DNA from: Thalassotalea sp. PS06
GTDB lineage: Bacteria; Pseudomonadota; Gammaproteobacteria; Enterobacterales; Alteromonadaceae
Assembly: GCF_007197775.1 (NCBI RefSeq)
Contig: NZ_CP041638.1
Coordinates: 2,604,001 to 2,668,000 of the forward strand
Direction: 5' to 3'
DNA: 64,000 nucleotides
Position numbers and translations under genes: made by a program. Positions within the stretch are counted from its first letter, which is position 1. Each line of letters begins with the position of its first letter. Under the pieces are notes generated by a model, which was given only the letters and a program-made list of their open reading frames with translations, searched no databases and had not been told where the DNA came from. This document shows positions 14,880-24,243 of the stretch, one piece after another.

Positions 14880-17748
14880 CAACAACCTCTACAATCACTT
14901 CCTGCTTATCGTAACGACCTGGCAATAACTTACTTAATGCAGTGAAACTTTCCTGAATCCATTCGTTATACATACCATTCCAGCTACGCTGAACGTTTTG
15001 TTCATGAATTGCGATGGCTTTATCTTCGAATGGGAACGCCTGCTCTTCTAACAAGATATCGTATTGCTCAAGCTCTAGTTCATCTAATCCTTGCGGGCGT
15101 TGCGAATTCATTAAATCACTCGCCAGCTGATTGTAAATCGCACCAATTTGAAAATTAGCCTGAGTGGTAAAATCCGCGACACCGTAAGATAAGGTTTTGT
15201 TGTACTCCGCTAATGCCGTATCAAGCAAGGCTCTTTTCTTTTTAAGGCTATTCGCCAATGGCAGAGTAAGCTTGGTCTGAGTGAACTTATCCATGGCCTG
15301 TTCAGCGAAGGTAATGGATGCCATCGCAGCAAGGTATTTGGAGCGGTTACTTCTGTCTTCACCGGCTTTGCTGTCAGAGGCAATAAGTTTCTTCAGCCAG
15401 AATTCACGTTTCTCATTATCACCGTTTTCACGATAAAATTCGCTCATCTTGTACTGCGCTTCCATATTTACAGAAAATGGTTGCGGGTAGGTGTGTGCGT
15501 ATACGCGATAGGAGCGTAATGCCTGATAACGGTTACCGGCTTTTTCATAGGTTTCAGCGGCCAACCATAGCATTTCGCGAGTTTCTTCACTCTGTGGTTT
15601 TTCCGCCCAAATCATCTTCAGATAGTTAGCAGCCTGTTCCCATTGTTCAGTCTGCTGGTAAGCAAATGCTAACTTAGTTAACAGTTCTTTAGACAAGCGA
15701 TGGTTAGGATACAGAACTCTGAATTCATGTAACTGATCAATGGCTTTGTTCCAGGATTCCATTTCCAACAGGTACGTGGCCATATCGTATTGTGCATTTA
15801 AGCGAATTGGTGAATCTGGGGTTTTACGAATAATTCTCGCAAAGTGATCGACAGCTTGCTGCAACTGTTGCTGGGCAATGGCCACTTCCGCCTGGCGATA
15901 AATACTTGCCGCTAGTCTGTCATTGATATCGCTATAGCGTTTTTTATTGTGATCGTACTTAACCAGCAAGCGCTCGTAAGTCAGTTCCGCATCTTTATAA
16001 TCTTCCATGGCAAATTGGCTGTGACCAATTACCAGCAGGGCTGAAATGCGCTCTTCCAACGTTAATCGAGGATCATTTTCCAGCGCATTGTTGGCATACA
16101 ATAAGGCTTTCTCGTATTCACCCTCACGGAAGAACTCCTGAATAATGTCGTTCTGAACCATGGTGGAACGAGGATCATTGCCATAATGCAGGATAAACTG
16201 CGCTTTAAATTCCTGCAGCAAAATATTATTTTCAGAAATCGCCGGAGCTGAGCGTAACTGCGCCAGCAGTTTTTCCTGACTAAGAATCAGGGCATAAGCG
16301 GCTTCAGCACCGTTCGGATCGTCTTCTTGCTGGTAAGCAACTTTCTCAAAATATTTAGCCGCCAGACGATATTGCTCAGTTTCATAATAACTTTCGGCAA
16401 GGTAGAACATGATTTCGTTTGAACGCTCATGGCCCGGAAAGTTTGACAGGAATAATTGATACCATCGAGCTGTCTGCTGATAGGCTTGTTCCATCTCTTC
16501 AAGCTGTTGATTGCTTGGGCTCGATGCTGCGGAAACAATGCGTCTCTTGGCCTGCGCTTCAGCATGGGCGTTTTGCGCAATTTCCTGCAACAAATCCATC
16601 AGCACAGGGGTGATTTTCTGTTTGTTAATTTCAGACTTATCGTTCCAGTATGGCGAATTTAATTCGTAAGCCGCAGCGAATTTGAGCTTCTCCTCCATCA
16701 GTTGGGTAGGGAAATTACCCAGAACTAATGCATCCATTTTCAGTTTCGAAAACCAAACTGAGCCCGGATGATTTGGATTACGTTTAACAAACTCGTCGTA
16801 AACATCGACAGAGTCGGTGTAGCGCTGCTTCTCAAGATAAAAATCACCGAGCGCCTGGTAATTTAGGTAAGTATATGGACGCTCACCTAAACGGTCGTAA
16901 TGAGCGGCAATTGAATCACCACCACCTTCCGGACTATACGAGAAGATAAGGGTCATGACTTCAAAGGTTTCGCGAAGTAGCTGTTGATCACCCTTCGGGA
17001 TTAACAACGCCATTTCATCGATGCTCCAGATATTATCAAATTCGGCGATAATCAAAGCGTCAAGTAATCGGGTAAAAGATACTAATGCCTGGTCATCGGC
17101 TTCCATCTTGTATAAAGACCAACCCTGCATATACAGGCCGATATGATAAAACGGATTATTTTCATGATTCGCAACAACTTCGGTGTAGCTCTTTAATGCG
17201 TCACTATAGCGTTGTTGAGAAAACAGAATTTCAGCGCGTCTGAATTCCAGTTCCAGCATATAAGGGTTGCCAGGATGTTCCTCAATCAAACGCTCAATGG
17301 TGTTAAAGCTTTGTTGCTGTTGGCCCTGCAGGTCATAAGCTTTAGCAAGTTGATACAGTAAACGGTCATTACCAACACCACCTGGGTTTTGGTCGATCAT
17401 ATCATTCAAGGCGGCAATGGCTTCATTGTAATATTGATTGCCAGGGCCACCATTTAACTGGGCTTCTTCGGCTTCAAGAAGCTCCAATATCGCCAGGCGC
17501 TGACGAATATTGGCTTTAATATCTTCGGGGATGTCGAGTTTCAATACATCATGAAACGCCGATTTCAGATCACTGGCTTCTAACTTCGGCAATTCCATTT
17601 TCACTAATGGTGAAGGTTGTAAATCCAGCTCAGCTAACGTCGAACGACGCTCTCTCGCATCAGCGATTCTAGCGTCTTCTTCGTTATAGCTGGTACAGGC
17701 ACTTAGCAATACAGCGGATACAGTAAGAGCTAATAGGCTTTTGTTCAT
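14866..17748 (-). CDS. Large TPR lipoprotein (960 aa) of the ExbB cluster
   Basis: Lipoprotein signal with lipobox VLLSAC (Cys18). The rest is almost wholly helical, with many TPR repeats: LYQLAKAYDLQGQQQQSFNTI, FRRAEILFSQQRYSDALKSY, MFYLAESYYETEQYRLAAKYF, MATYLLEMESWNKAIDQL, LTKLAFAYQQTEQWEQAANYL and others. Predicted periplasmic, anchored to a membrane, a protein-protein scaffold. Length and composition are like the large TPR components of the Glt gliding/sporulation machinery. It overlaps the upstream gene (TAATG) and the downstream TPR lipoprotein, so the three are translationally coupled. Confidence 0.85.
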   Translation of the reverse strand: MNKSLLALTVSAVLLSACTSYNEEDARIADARERRSTLAELDLQPSPLVKMELPKLEASDLKSAFHDVLKLDIPEDIKANIRQRLAILELLEAEEAQLNGGPGNQYYNEAIAALNDMIDQNPGGVGNDRLLYQLAKAYDLQGQQQQSFNTIERLIEEHPGNPYMLELEFRRAEILFSQQRYSDALKSYTEVVANHENNPFYHIGLYMQGWSLYKMEADDQALVSFTRLLDALIIAEFDNIWSIDEMALLIPKGDQQLLRETFEVMTLIFSYSPEGGGDSIAAHYDRLGERPYTYLNYQALGDFYLEKQRYTDSVDVYDEFVKRNPNHPGSVWFSKLKMDALVLGNFPTQLMEEKLKFAAAYELNSPYWNDKSEINKQKITPVLMDLLQEIAQNAHAEAQAKRRIVSAASSPSNQQLEEMEQAYQQTARWYQLFLSNFPGHERSNEIMFYLAESYYETEQYRLAAKYFEKVAYQQEDDPNGAEAAYALILSQEKLLAQLRSAPAISENNILLQEFKAQFILHYGNDPRSTMVQNDIIQEFFREGEYEKALLYANNALENDPRLTLEERISALLVIGHSQFAMEDYKDAELTYERLLVKYDHNKKRYSDINDRLAASIYRQAEVAIAQQQLQQAVDHFARIIRKTPDSPIRLNAQYDMATYLLEMESWNKAIDQLHEFRVLYPNHRLSKELLTKLAFAYQQTEQWEQAANYLKMIWAEKPQSEETREMLWLAAETYEKAGNRYQALRSYRVYAHTYPQPFSVNMEAQYKMSEFYRENGDNEKREFWLKKLIASDSKAGEDRSNRSKYLAAMASITFAEQAMDKFTQTKLTLPLANSLKKKRALLDTALAEYNKTLSYGVADFTTQANFQIGAIYNQLASDLMNSQRPQGLDELELEQYDILLEEQAFPFEDKAIAIHEQNVQRSWNGMYNEWIQESFTALSKLLPGRYDKQEVIVEVVDEFY

Positions 17749-19808
17749 TATTCCTGACCTCCACCTGAGTTCGTATCGTTAAACTCATTATCTTGTTGGA
17801 AACCGGCGTTTTGCAGGCGGACAATAGCCAGTTGTGCCTGTTGCACATAATGATCGATATCTTGTAATTGTGTGGTCAAACTCGTTTGTAACTGAGTTTG
17901 CATATCCCGGGTAATTTCTGAACGAACCAGAAGCGCATCATTCAGTTTACCTTGCAGTTTTGCTCGCAGGTTATTAATTGGCGTTAACTCAGTTGCACTG
18001 GCTTCCTGATAACGTCCAGCGGCTATAACCGTATCAAATTTGTCACTAGCACCCTGATTATCGAGAAAATAATCACCGAGTTGCCATAACAATACACCAC
18101 CGATTCGATTCAAGCGCTGAAGATCCTGTTTATATTCTTCAGACTCTTTATCAACACCGACCTGGTTCTCAAACGATTCGGTTAACTGACGATAACGAGC
18201 TAAATCTTCGAGTAGCTTTGTTTGTTTAGCTTCGACTTTGCTGTCTTGATAAATACGCCCCTGGTGAGTTTGCCATTGGGAGTTAAGACTATCACTATGC
18301 TGCACCAAGCTTGTCATAAACGTTTGGATGCGTTGCTGATTAACTTGTTGCTCGGCCTCAAAGGACATATCCAAATCTTCGGTTAGCGTACCGTAATAGC
18401 CCTCCGCTAAGGCATCAGCCCGTGATTGCCATTCAAGAAGTTGGGTAATGATTGCATTGACGTCTTGTAAATCTTTTAGCTTATTCTGAAACGATTTACT
18501 CGCAGCGAGTTGCGCGCTGTGCAATTGTGGCGGCAAGGTTAGGGAGACATCCGCCCCCTTGAGGCCACGACGTTTGTTTGCTTCTGCCACATCAATACTG
18601 TGTTGCACAACCGAATCGAAAAACGCTTCACTTTTCACCATATTCAAAGCGCCAATGGTAATGGCCTGTTGTTGGTTAAAGTGTTGAAGGGCGTTATTAA
18701 AAGCCGTATGCGCTGATTGCAGATCGTCGAGTTGTTCGTAGCCATACGCGACGGCAATAAATGCTTCTCGAACGAAAGGAGACTGTAACGTCTGGCCGGT
18801 TAATTGTTGCCATATTGCAATGGCTGCATAGTACTCATTCTTGTTAGCCATGGCCCAGCCATAGCCTAACATTGCGGAATGGGTATCGAGATTATTCTGA
18901 GTCACCTCTTTGAACGACGCTACTGCCTGGTCGTTCATACCTTGCTGGATATAAAGGTAACCCATCGCGACATTGGCGCGGTCGCTTAACGCTTCACTTT
19001 CGTCAGAAACAGGAAGCTGTTTTGCCAGGGCGACAGTTTGCTTGAAATGCTTGATGGCCTGATCAAGGTCGCCAAGTTCAACCCACTTAACCGCTTCGTT
19101 AAATGTGATATAGCAATGGTAAACAGATTCGGCCGGGATATTGAGACGGGCCTGCCCCACCTGATCCATTTTGCCATTAGCAATATGCATTTGCGCGAGC
19201 AGGTAGTAATAATCATCCAGCATGTAATCTGGTAAATTATCACCTACTTTCGAAAGGGCTTGTGTAGCACCGTTAACGTTTTGTTTGGAAGCAAAGCTTT
19301 TCGCTAACAGGAACCAGGCGCTATCACGATACTGAGGATCTTCAATCGCATTTAACGATTCCTCAAATTTACGAGCAGCATCACTATTGATGTCGAAATG
19401 GAGATTCAAGCCTGCAGCAAAGAGTTCACCATTGGCGGTAACGGCCTCACCTAACTCTTTTTTACCGAGGCTCAGCTCAGTCAGCGCGTCAAAATAATTA
19501 CCTTGGTAATATTCGTAGGCTGCAAGAGACGTGGATAAATCTAATTGATTGGTGCGAACTTTGTGCTCTTGCAATTGTTCAGCAACGGTAGTGCCTTCTT
19601 GATCAGCTGCCACCTGGAAAGACATGGTGGAGGCTGATATTGCAGACAATAGGACAAAGCCCACTTGTCTGGCACATTTAGACAGGGAAAAGGAATCGCC
19701 GTTAGATAACAGATTATCTTTTCGGCTATGTAAACACCCTTGGGTCAAAAACTGCTTAATTTTGCGTGGAGTGTCCGCTCTCGATTTTGAATACTGCTGA
19801 TTTCTCAT
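17748..19808 (-). CDS. Periplasmic TPR protein (686 aa) of the ExbB cluster
   Basis: An unusually long, basic N-terminal region (about 45 residues) precedes a hydrophobic export segment (about 48-68, CARQVGFVLLSAISASTMSFQ). A downstream TTG/GTG start could be the real one, but no better ATG is visible. The mature part has TPR-like helical pairs (LAAYEYYQGNYFDALTEL, MGYLYIQQGMNDQAVASF, VAYGYEQLDDLQSAHTAF) and a C-terminal Gln-rich coiled coil (about 560-680). Predicted scaffold in the periplasm. Its start is 21 bp after the 178-aa gene and its stop overlaps the large TPR lipoprotein (TAATG). Confidence 0.8.
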   Translation of the reverse strand: MRNQQYSKSRADTPRKIKQFLTQGCLHSRKDNLLSNGDSFSLSKCARQVGFVLLSAISASTMSFQVAADQEGTTVAEQLQEHKVRTNQLDLSTSLAAYEYYQGNYFDALTELSLGKKELGEAVTANGELFAAGLNLHFDINSDAARKFEESLNAIEDPQYRDSAWFLLAKSFASKQNVNGATQALSKVGDNLPDYMLDDYYYLLAQMHIANGKMDQVGQARLNIPAESVYHCYITFNEAVKWVELGDLDQAIKHFKQTVALAKQLPVSDESEALSDRANVAMGYLYIQQGMNDQAVASFKEVTQNNLDTHSAMLGYGWAMANKNEYYAAIAIWQQLTGQTLQSPFVREAFIAVAYGYEQLDDLQSAHTAFNNALQHFNQQQAITIGALNMVKSEAFFDSVVQHSIDVAEANKRRGLKGADVSLTLPPQLHSAQLAASKSFQNKLKDLQDVNAIITQLLEWQSRADALAEGYYGTLTEDLDMSFEAEQQVNQQRIQTFMTSLVQHSDSLNSQWQTHQGRIYQDSKVEAKQTKLLEDLARYRQLTESFENQVGVDKESEEYKQDLQRLNRIGGVLLWQLGDYFLDNQGASDKFDTVIAAGRYQEASATELTPINNLRAKLQGKLNDALLVRSEITRDMQTQLQTSLTTQLQDIDHYVQQAQLAIVRLQNAGFQQDNEFNDTNSGGGQE

Positions 19809-19829
19809 TGGTATGCTCGTAAACGCTTG

Positions 19830-20366
19830 TTATCTTTCAACAACTTCAAAGATCGGCTGTAAGGATTGAGTCGAATAAGACACTTTCAGCTCAATCGCTT
19901 TGGCAGTACTACCTTTGTTGAAATCCAGACTTGCGGCACGCTTATAAGGTTTATTATAGCCGTCAACACCAGTAAAGAAAGCAACTAGCGTGTGATCGCC
20001 CGGAGAAATATTCCCTAAAAATACACGCTGGATTCCACCTTTATTTAACGCATTGATTTGTCGGGATTCGTACTGGCCTGATGAAATCACTTCGCCATCC
20101 AGTTTAATTTTTAAATTTTCAATGAGGAACTGCTCTCGGGTATTAAATGACAAATAAATGGAAATTTGTTCAACGTCAGGATAAAGCAACTTTTCTTCGA
20201 GCAGGCGAAGTTCCGTGCTTAAATCGACAATTTGCGGTTTGAGAACTTCCAACGGTTTGTTGGTCGTTTGGGATTCATTTTCGGATTGGGAAAATGCCTT
20301 AAAGGGTGCTAAAAACGGCAACACAAGCAACAACAGCATTGCCATTTTTTTATTATTGTATTTCAT
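19830..20366 (-). CDS. Periplasmic protein, PEGA-like beta domain, of the ExbB cluster
   Basis: 178 residues. Signal peptide (1-26, ending KAFSQ), a short coiled-coil stretch (LSTELRLLEEKLLYPD), then a beta-rich domain with ISIYLSFNTREQFLIENLKIKLDG and FLGNISPGDHTLVAFFTG. The pattern 'strand-G..i..G.h.l.v.f.g' resembles PEGA/carbohydrate-binding-like beta sandwiches; this is a fold impression only. It begins the tightly packed run of genes ending at ExbB. Confidence 0.72.
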   Translation of the reverse strand: MKYNNKKMAMLLLLVLPFLAPFKAFSQSENESQTTNKPLEVLKPQIVDLSTELRLLEEKLLYPDVEQISIYLSFNTREQFLIENLKIKLDGEVISSGQYESRQINALNKGGIQRVFLGNISPGDHTLVAFFTGVDGYNKPYKRAASLDFNKGSTAKAIELKVSYSTQSLQPIFEVVER

Positions 20367-20558
20367 CGGTTAACCTGTTCACGAATTAAACGGTTTGTTA
20401 TTAGCAATAGCGTATATAGCTTAACGTAACACTATCGACCCATTTAAAACAACCGTGCTTTTAACCAAAAACTCCTGTTTTTATAGAGCGGTTAATGCAT
20501 TTCCATTTTTTACAACAGCTTACAGTTGTTTAGAAATCTCTAAAAAAATGACACTCGT

Positions 20559-21149
20559 TTAAAAATAATAGCCAAGACCGACCGCGGCTTCAAAGTCAAT
20601 TGCCCATTTATCTCGATCACCTTCAATTTGATGGTGTACATGGCCGCGTAAGTCAAAGCGTACATTTAAGTCATCAGTAATCATAATCCGGTAGCCACCG
20701 CCACCAACGACAGTGTTGTGAGCTCCAGGGCGATTTTCAAAATCGGACTTACCGCCACCGAAGACTAAATAGGTAGCAGTATTGTATCGATAGTTTTGAG
20801 TTAAGAATAATTGCCCCGGAAACTGATACCCCATCACTGCATCGTAATAGGTAACACTGTTAGCATGCCCTGATACACTGTAAGAGGCCTCAGCAAAAAT
20901 ATTTTCGGTGATATGGAAAGCAAAGCGCAGCCCGACTAGACCATTAGTAGTTACCTGGTCAACACCAGCCAAACCCAGGAAGCCTGAAATTTCAAAATCT
21001 TTGGAATGCATTTCAATAGTCGGCTGACCTATTACCGGGTCGATTACCGTCGTTTCGACGTCTTCCTCAGCAATGGCTTTTGTCATGGTTGTGACCGAAA
21101 GCACTAAAATTAGTGAAAGCTGGATAAATCTGCTTTTAAAGGTATCCAC
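20559..21149 (-). CDS. Outer-membrane beta-barrel protein of the ExbB cluster
   Basis: 196 residues beginning at a GTG, with AGGAGC about 11 bases upstream. Signal peptide (about 5-27), then alternating amphipathic strands (FEISGFLGLAGVDQV, GLRFAFHITENIFAEASYSV, YLVFGGGKSDF, DLNVRFDLRGHVHH) and a terminal aromatic (GLGYYF), the standard sorting signal for OM barrels. About 8 strands. It looks like the small 'outer membrane beta-barrel domain' proteins shared by myxobacteria and some gammaproteobacteria. As the first gene it would provide the OM end of the envelope-spanning complex. Confidence 0.82.
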   Translation of the reverse strand: MDTFKSRFIQLSLILVLSVTTMTKAIAEEDVETTVIDPVIGQPTIEMHSKDFEISGFLGLAGVDQVTTNGLVGLRFAFHITENIFAEASYSVSGHANSVTYYDAVMGYQFPGQLFLTQNYRYNTATYLVFGGGKSDFENRPGAHNTVVGGGGYRIMITDDLNVRFDLRGHVHHQIEGDRDKWAIDFEAAVGLGYYF

Positions 21150-21311
21150 TGAAATTTGCTCCTGTTATTCGTGTTCTTAGTAAAGCTTTAATAGTAACGA
21201 TACGGCTTATATTCGAAGTGCCGTGAATAATACGCTATTCACGTCACTATACATTAATGATAAAAAGCCAACAAGCGGGGGGCTTGCAAAATCTCTTTTA
21301 ATTATAATCAG

Positions 21312-21659
21312 TTATTTAGATAAATTGGTAATAAAATTTTTCACTAACGAAGGGTTATAACTGACGGGGTTCCCTTCTTCATCGAGCGTAGAAGCCAATG
21401 AAGATTCCGCAATCCACCCTTCCAAGCCACTTTCTGTTTGTACTTTAAACCAACCCGTGCGACGGTTGGTCAAAACCATCCATTCATCTTTCTCGGCAAC
21501 ATAAAAGATTGGCGTTTCACTTGCTGGTCCAAGGTGGATATTTATAAACTCGCTGGCGACTCTAACCTGAGGTCCTTCTGCGGCCGAAGCTTGTGTTGAA
21601 AGCATGAAAAAAAACGATGCCACAATTAGTGATACCATTGATTTAATTTTATTATTCAT
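21312..21659 (-). CDS. Exported bacterial SH3-domain protein
   Basis: 115 residues. Signal peptide (1-27, ending SASA) and a single SH3b domain (about 32-92: VRVASEFINIHLGPASETPIF ... WFKVQTESGLEGWIAESSL). Such domains bind peptidoglycan or cell-wall peptides. Lies 162 bp upstream of the OM barrel gene on the same strand; it may be the first gene of the envelope cluster or independent. TTAGG lies upstream of the ATG. Confidence 0.85.
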   Translation of the reverse strand: MNNKIKSMVSLIVASFFFMLSTQASAAEGPQVRVASEFINIHLGPASETPIFYVAEKDEWMVLTNRRTGWFKVQTESGLEGWIAESSLASTLDEEGNPVSYNPSLVKNFITNLSK

Positions 21660-21874
21660 AATCGATTACCTAACAGTTTGCGCTTAACGCCAAATTAGAC
21701 CTGAACTATAACCTGGCCAAGAGTTTATGGAACTGCTGGCGATGCCCACAGCCTTCATATGTAATGACGTTATTACTCAACTGAACATTAAAGCAATGAC
21801 GCTAAATTATCTAGTTTTTTCTCTGAAGAAAATTATTTTCTGATTGAATTTACACGCCTATGGGATATGCCTCA

Positions 21875-23041
21875 CTAATCCAACCCAAATAAATCTCTCG
21901 TATAAACTTTTTCATCGCAACACAGCAAATCTTGATGCATCCTGTTTGCCAGCACAATATCAGATTTTCTGATAAAGGCGTCTAAGTCATTGACAACTTC
22001 TGAATGAAAAAACTCTTCATCCATTAATGCCGGCTCGTAAACAATAACTTCAATACCTTTTGCTTTAATTCGCTTCATGATTCCCTGTATTGAAGACGAA
22101 CGAAAATTGTCTGAACCTGTTTTCATAATTAATCGGTAAACGCCGACAACCTTTGGAGATTTTTTTATGATGGAGTCAGCGATAAAGTCTTTTCGGGTAG
22201 AATTCGCGTCAACAATAGCTCTTATGATGTTATTAGGTACGTGCTCGTAGTTCGCCAGCAATTGCTTCGTGTCTTTGGGCAAACAATATCCACCATACCC
22301 AAAAGAAGGATTATTGTAATGATCTCCAATTCTTGGGTCCAAGCATACTCCCCTAATTATTTGGCGAGAGTTTAAGCTTAAAGATTCTGCATAGGAATCC
22401 AGTTCGTTAAAGTATGCAACTCTCATTGCTAAATAGGTGTTAGCAAACAATTTGACTGCTTCTGCTTCTGTAGAGTTTGTATATAGGACCGGGATATCTT
22501 CTTTTATCGCACCTTCTAGCAAAAGGCTTGCGAAAAACTCCGCTCTATCAGATTGTTCTCCGATGATTATTCTCGAGGGATACAGGTTATCAAACAATGC
22601 CCGCCCTTCTCGTAAAAACTCAGGAGAAAAGAAGATATCGTTACTACCCAGCTTTTCTTTTAGTTTTTCAGTGAAACCGACGGGTACTGTCGACTTTATT
22701 ACAATAATGGCTTGTTGATTTATGGAATAAATTTTCTCGACAATAGATTCTACGGAAGACGTATCGAAAAAATTACAAGACGGGTCATAATCGGTCGGCG
22801 TAGCTACGATAACGAAATTGGCTCTAGAAAAAGCATCAACAGCATTCGTTGTTGCACTAAAACAAACGTCATCTTTCGTTAAATACGTCCTGATTTCCTT
22901 GTCTGCAAAAGGACTTATTTTGTCATTTAATAGATCAACCCTTGTGTGGTCGATGTCATAACCGACCACAGTATTATTCTGCGCCAACAATAAAGCATTA
23001 GACAATCCAACAAATCCCAATCCCGCAACGGCTATTTTCAT
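21875..23041 (-). CDS. ugd: UDP-glucose 6-dehydrogenase
   Basis: 388 residues from ATG 23041 (AGGAAGG upstream), the same length as E. coli Ugd. N-terminal Rossmann motif GLGFVG (7-12), [17 protein letters not shown] and SPEFLREG blocks, and catalytic Cys253 in GGYCLPKDT. It oxidises UDP-glucose to UDP-glucuronate with NAD. A longer reading frame to 23092 has no ribosome binding site. Located at the far end of the capsule locus, it presumably supplies uronic acid for the polysaccharide (or for Ara4N). The C-terminal third is canonical; no truncation. Confidence 0.95.
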   Translation of the reverse strand: MKIAVAGLGFVGLSNALLLAQNNTVVGYDIDHTRVDLLNDKISPFADKEIRTYLTKDDVCFSATTNAVDAFSRANFVIVATPTDYDPSCNFFDTSSVESIVEKIYSINQQAIIVIKSTVPVGFTEKLKEKLGSNDIFFSPEFLREGRALFDNLYPSRIIIGEQSDRAEFFASLLLEGAIKEDIPVLYTNSTEAEAVKLFANTYLAMRVAYFNELDSYAESLSLNSRQIIRGVCLDPRIGDHYNNPSFGYGGYCLPKDTKQLLANYEHVPNNIIRAIVDANSTRKDFIADSIIKKSPKVVGVYRLIMKTGSDNFRSSSIQGIMKRIKAKGIEVIVYEPALMDEEFFHSEVVNDLDAFIRKSDIVLANRMHQDLLCCDEKVYTRDLFGLD

Positions 23042-23188
23042 ATTTAACCTTCCTAAGCAAAACTCCGGGTGCTTACAGCCTGATTCCATCACATGGAATT
23101 ATGTTTACTTTTCGATAAAACATTTATCAAAAGCCTAGTTCACAAAAAATCGATTAACCAATTTGGGTTATTGCTTTATCGGTTGTCC

Positions 23189-23731
23189 TTAAAATGAATA
23201 TTGAAAACTCAATTGGATAGAATTCAACGCAGGATTGATATCGTATCTGTTGGCGTTAGACATATGCTGATAGGCAAGCCCAACTTCTATATCTTTACTT
23301 AAAGCAAAGCTCGAGCCTACTTTGTAATAAAATTGGATAGGCCCACCATAGTCTTTAAACGCAACGCCAGGTTCCCCAAACTCGTAGTTTGACAACCAGT
23401 ACACCCCGCCTTCTCCAAATAGTCGTAATGAATAATTTAGGTAATAATTGACTCCACCGCCCGCCCCGAGAATTTCGCCATCCCCCCCTGATGTTTGCAG
23501 TTGGCCAATATTCAACAGGGGATACAAGTAAATCGGCAGATACTCTGAAATCGAGTAATCGGACGTTGAATAGGTTAATTCAACTTTTTCGATATCAATG
23601 TTTTGAACCGCGCTTGGATATGAATAGGAAAGGCTAACATTGTGGTCGAGCGCCGCTGCTCCCGAGCAAACAAAGAGGCTGAAACAAGTGATGGTGGTAC
23701 GAAGCGAATAATATTGACGAATTTTTCCCAC
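23189..23731 (-). CDS. PagL-like lipid A 3-O-deacylase (acyloxyacyl hydrolase family)
   Basis: 180 residues from the GTG at 23731, chosen because AGGAG lies 7 bases upstream; the TTG at 23737 is too close. Signal peptide (to about residue 27, CSGAAA), then beta-barrel strands and the PagL active-site block QHMSNANRYDINPALN with His156 and Ser158. The residue equivalent to the third catalytic acid is not obvious here (Asn170 where a Glu is often found). It ends with Phe, as OM barrels do. Expected in the outer membrane, removing the 3-linked acyl chain of lipid A. Next to ugd, so both may belong to envelope remodelling. Confidence 0.8.
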   Translation of the reverse strand: MGKIRQYYSLRTTITCFSLFVCSGAAALDHNVSLSYSYPSAVQNIDIEKVELTYSTSDYSISEYLPIYLYPLLNIGQLQTSGGDGEILGAGGGVNYYLNYSLRLFGEGGVYWLSNYEFGEPGVAFKDYGGPIQFYYKVGSSFALSKDIEVGLAYQHMSNANRYDINPALNSIQLSFQYSF

Positions 23732-23946
23732 AAGCAATCTCCTGGGAGTAAGCCACTAAGAGGACTAACCCATAAATGAAAACTGCAGGTAACGCTCGGT
23801 GCCGTTGGTCCTTTTATCGGCAAAGAAATGCACCAAAAATTAAATGAAAAGAAATATCAGATCCGATATTAAAAAAGGTAGGATATGGAAAAGCAGATAG
23901 CAAATAAATTATCAGGAAAGACAAGGGATTAGTTGACCGGTATGTT

Positions 23947-24223
23947 ATACCAATCACATTAAATTATCGCTCACTCAGTGAGAATTTAAAGGCTTTTAGA
24001 CAAGGCTTTGATTGCAGAGAATGGTCGTTCCATTATTTCAAAATTAGCCAAAATCAGTAACGCAGGATAAACGCCTTTAAAACTCACCCGTAGGGAGTTA
24101 GTGAGAGGCCCATTTAAGGCCCTATATTTCATTAATATAGAATGACTATATCAATGAAATCTATGTTGTAACTGAACCTCTGCCCTAACTCTGAGTTGTG
24201 CACAAACTTAGTGGGATTGGTAT
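23947..24223 (+). mobile_element. MITE copy 1 (277 bp)
   Basis: Terminal inverted repeats ATACCAATC ... GATTGGTAT. Internal sequence closely matches 61399-61663 (same orientation) and the reverse complement of 52173-52447: shared blocks include TCACTCAGTGAGAATTTAAAGG, GCAGAGAATGGTCGTTCC and CCCTAACTCTGAGTTGTGC. No ORF inside. It lies just after the kpsS stop codon, between kpsS and pagL. No clear target-site duplication was seen. Confidence 0.9.
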
Positions 24224-24243
24224 TAACCGGCCAAGCTAAGCAT

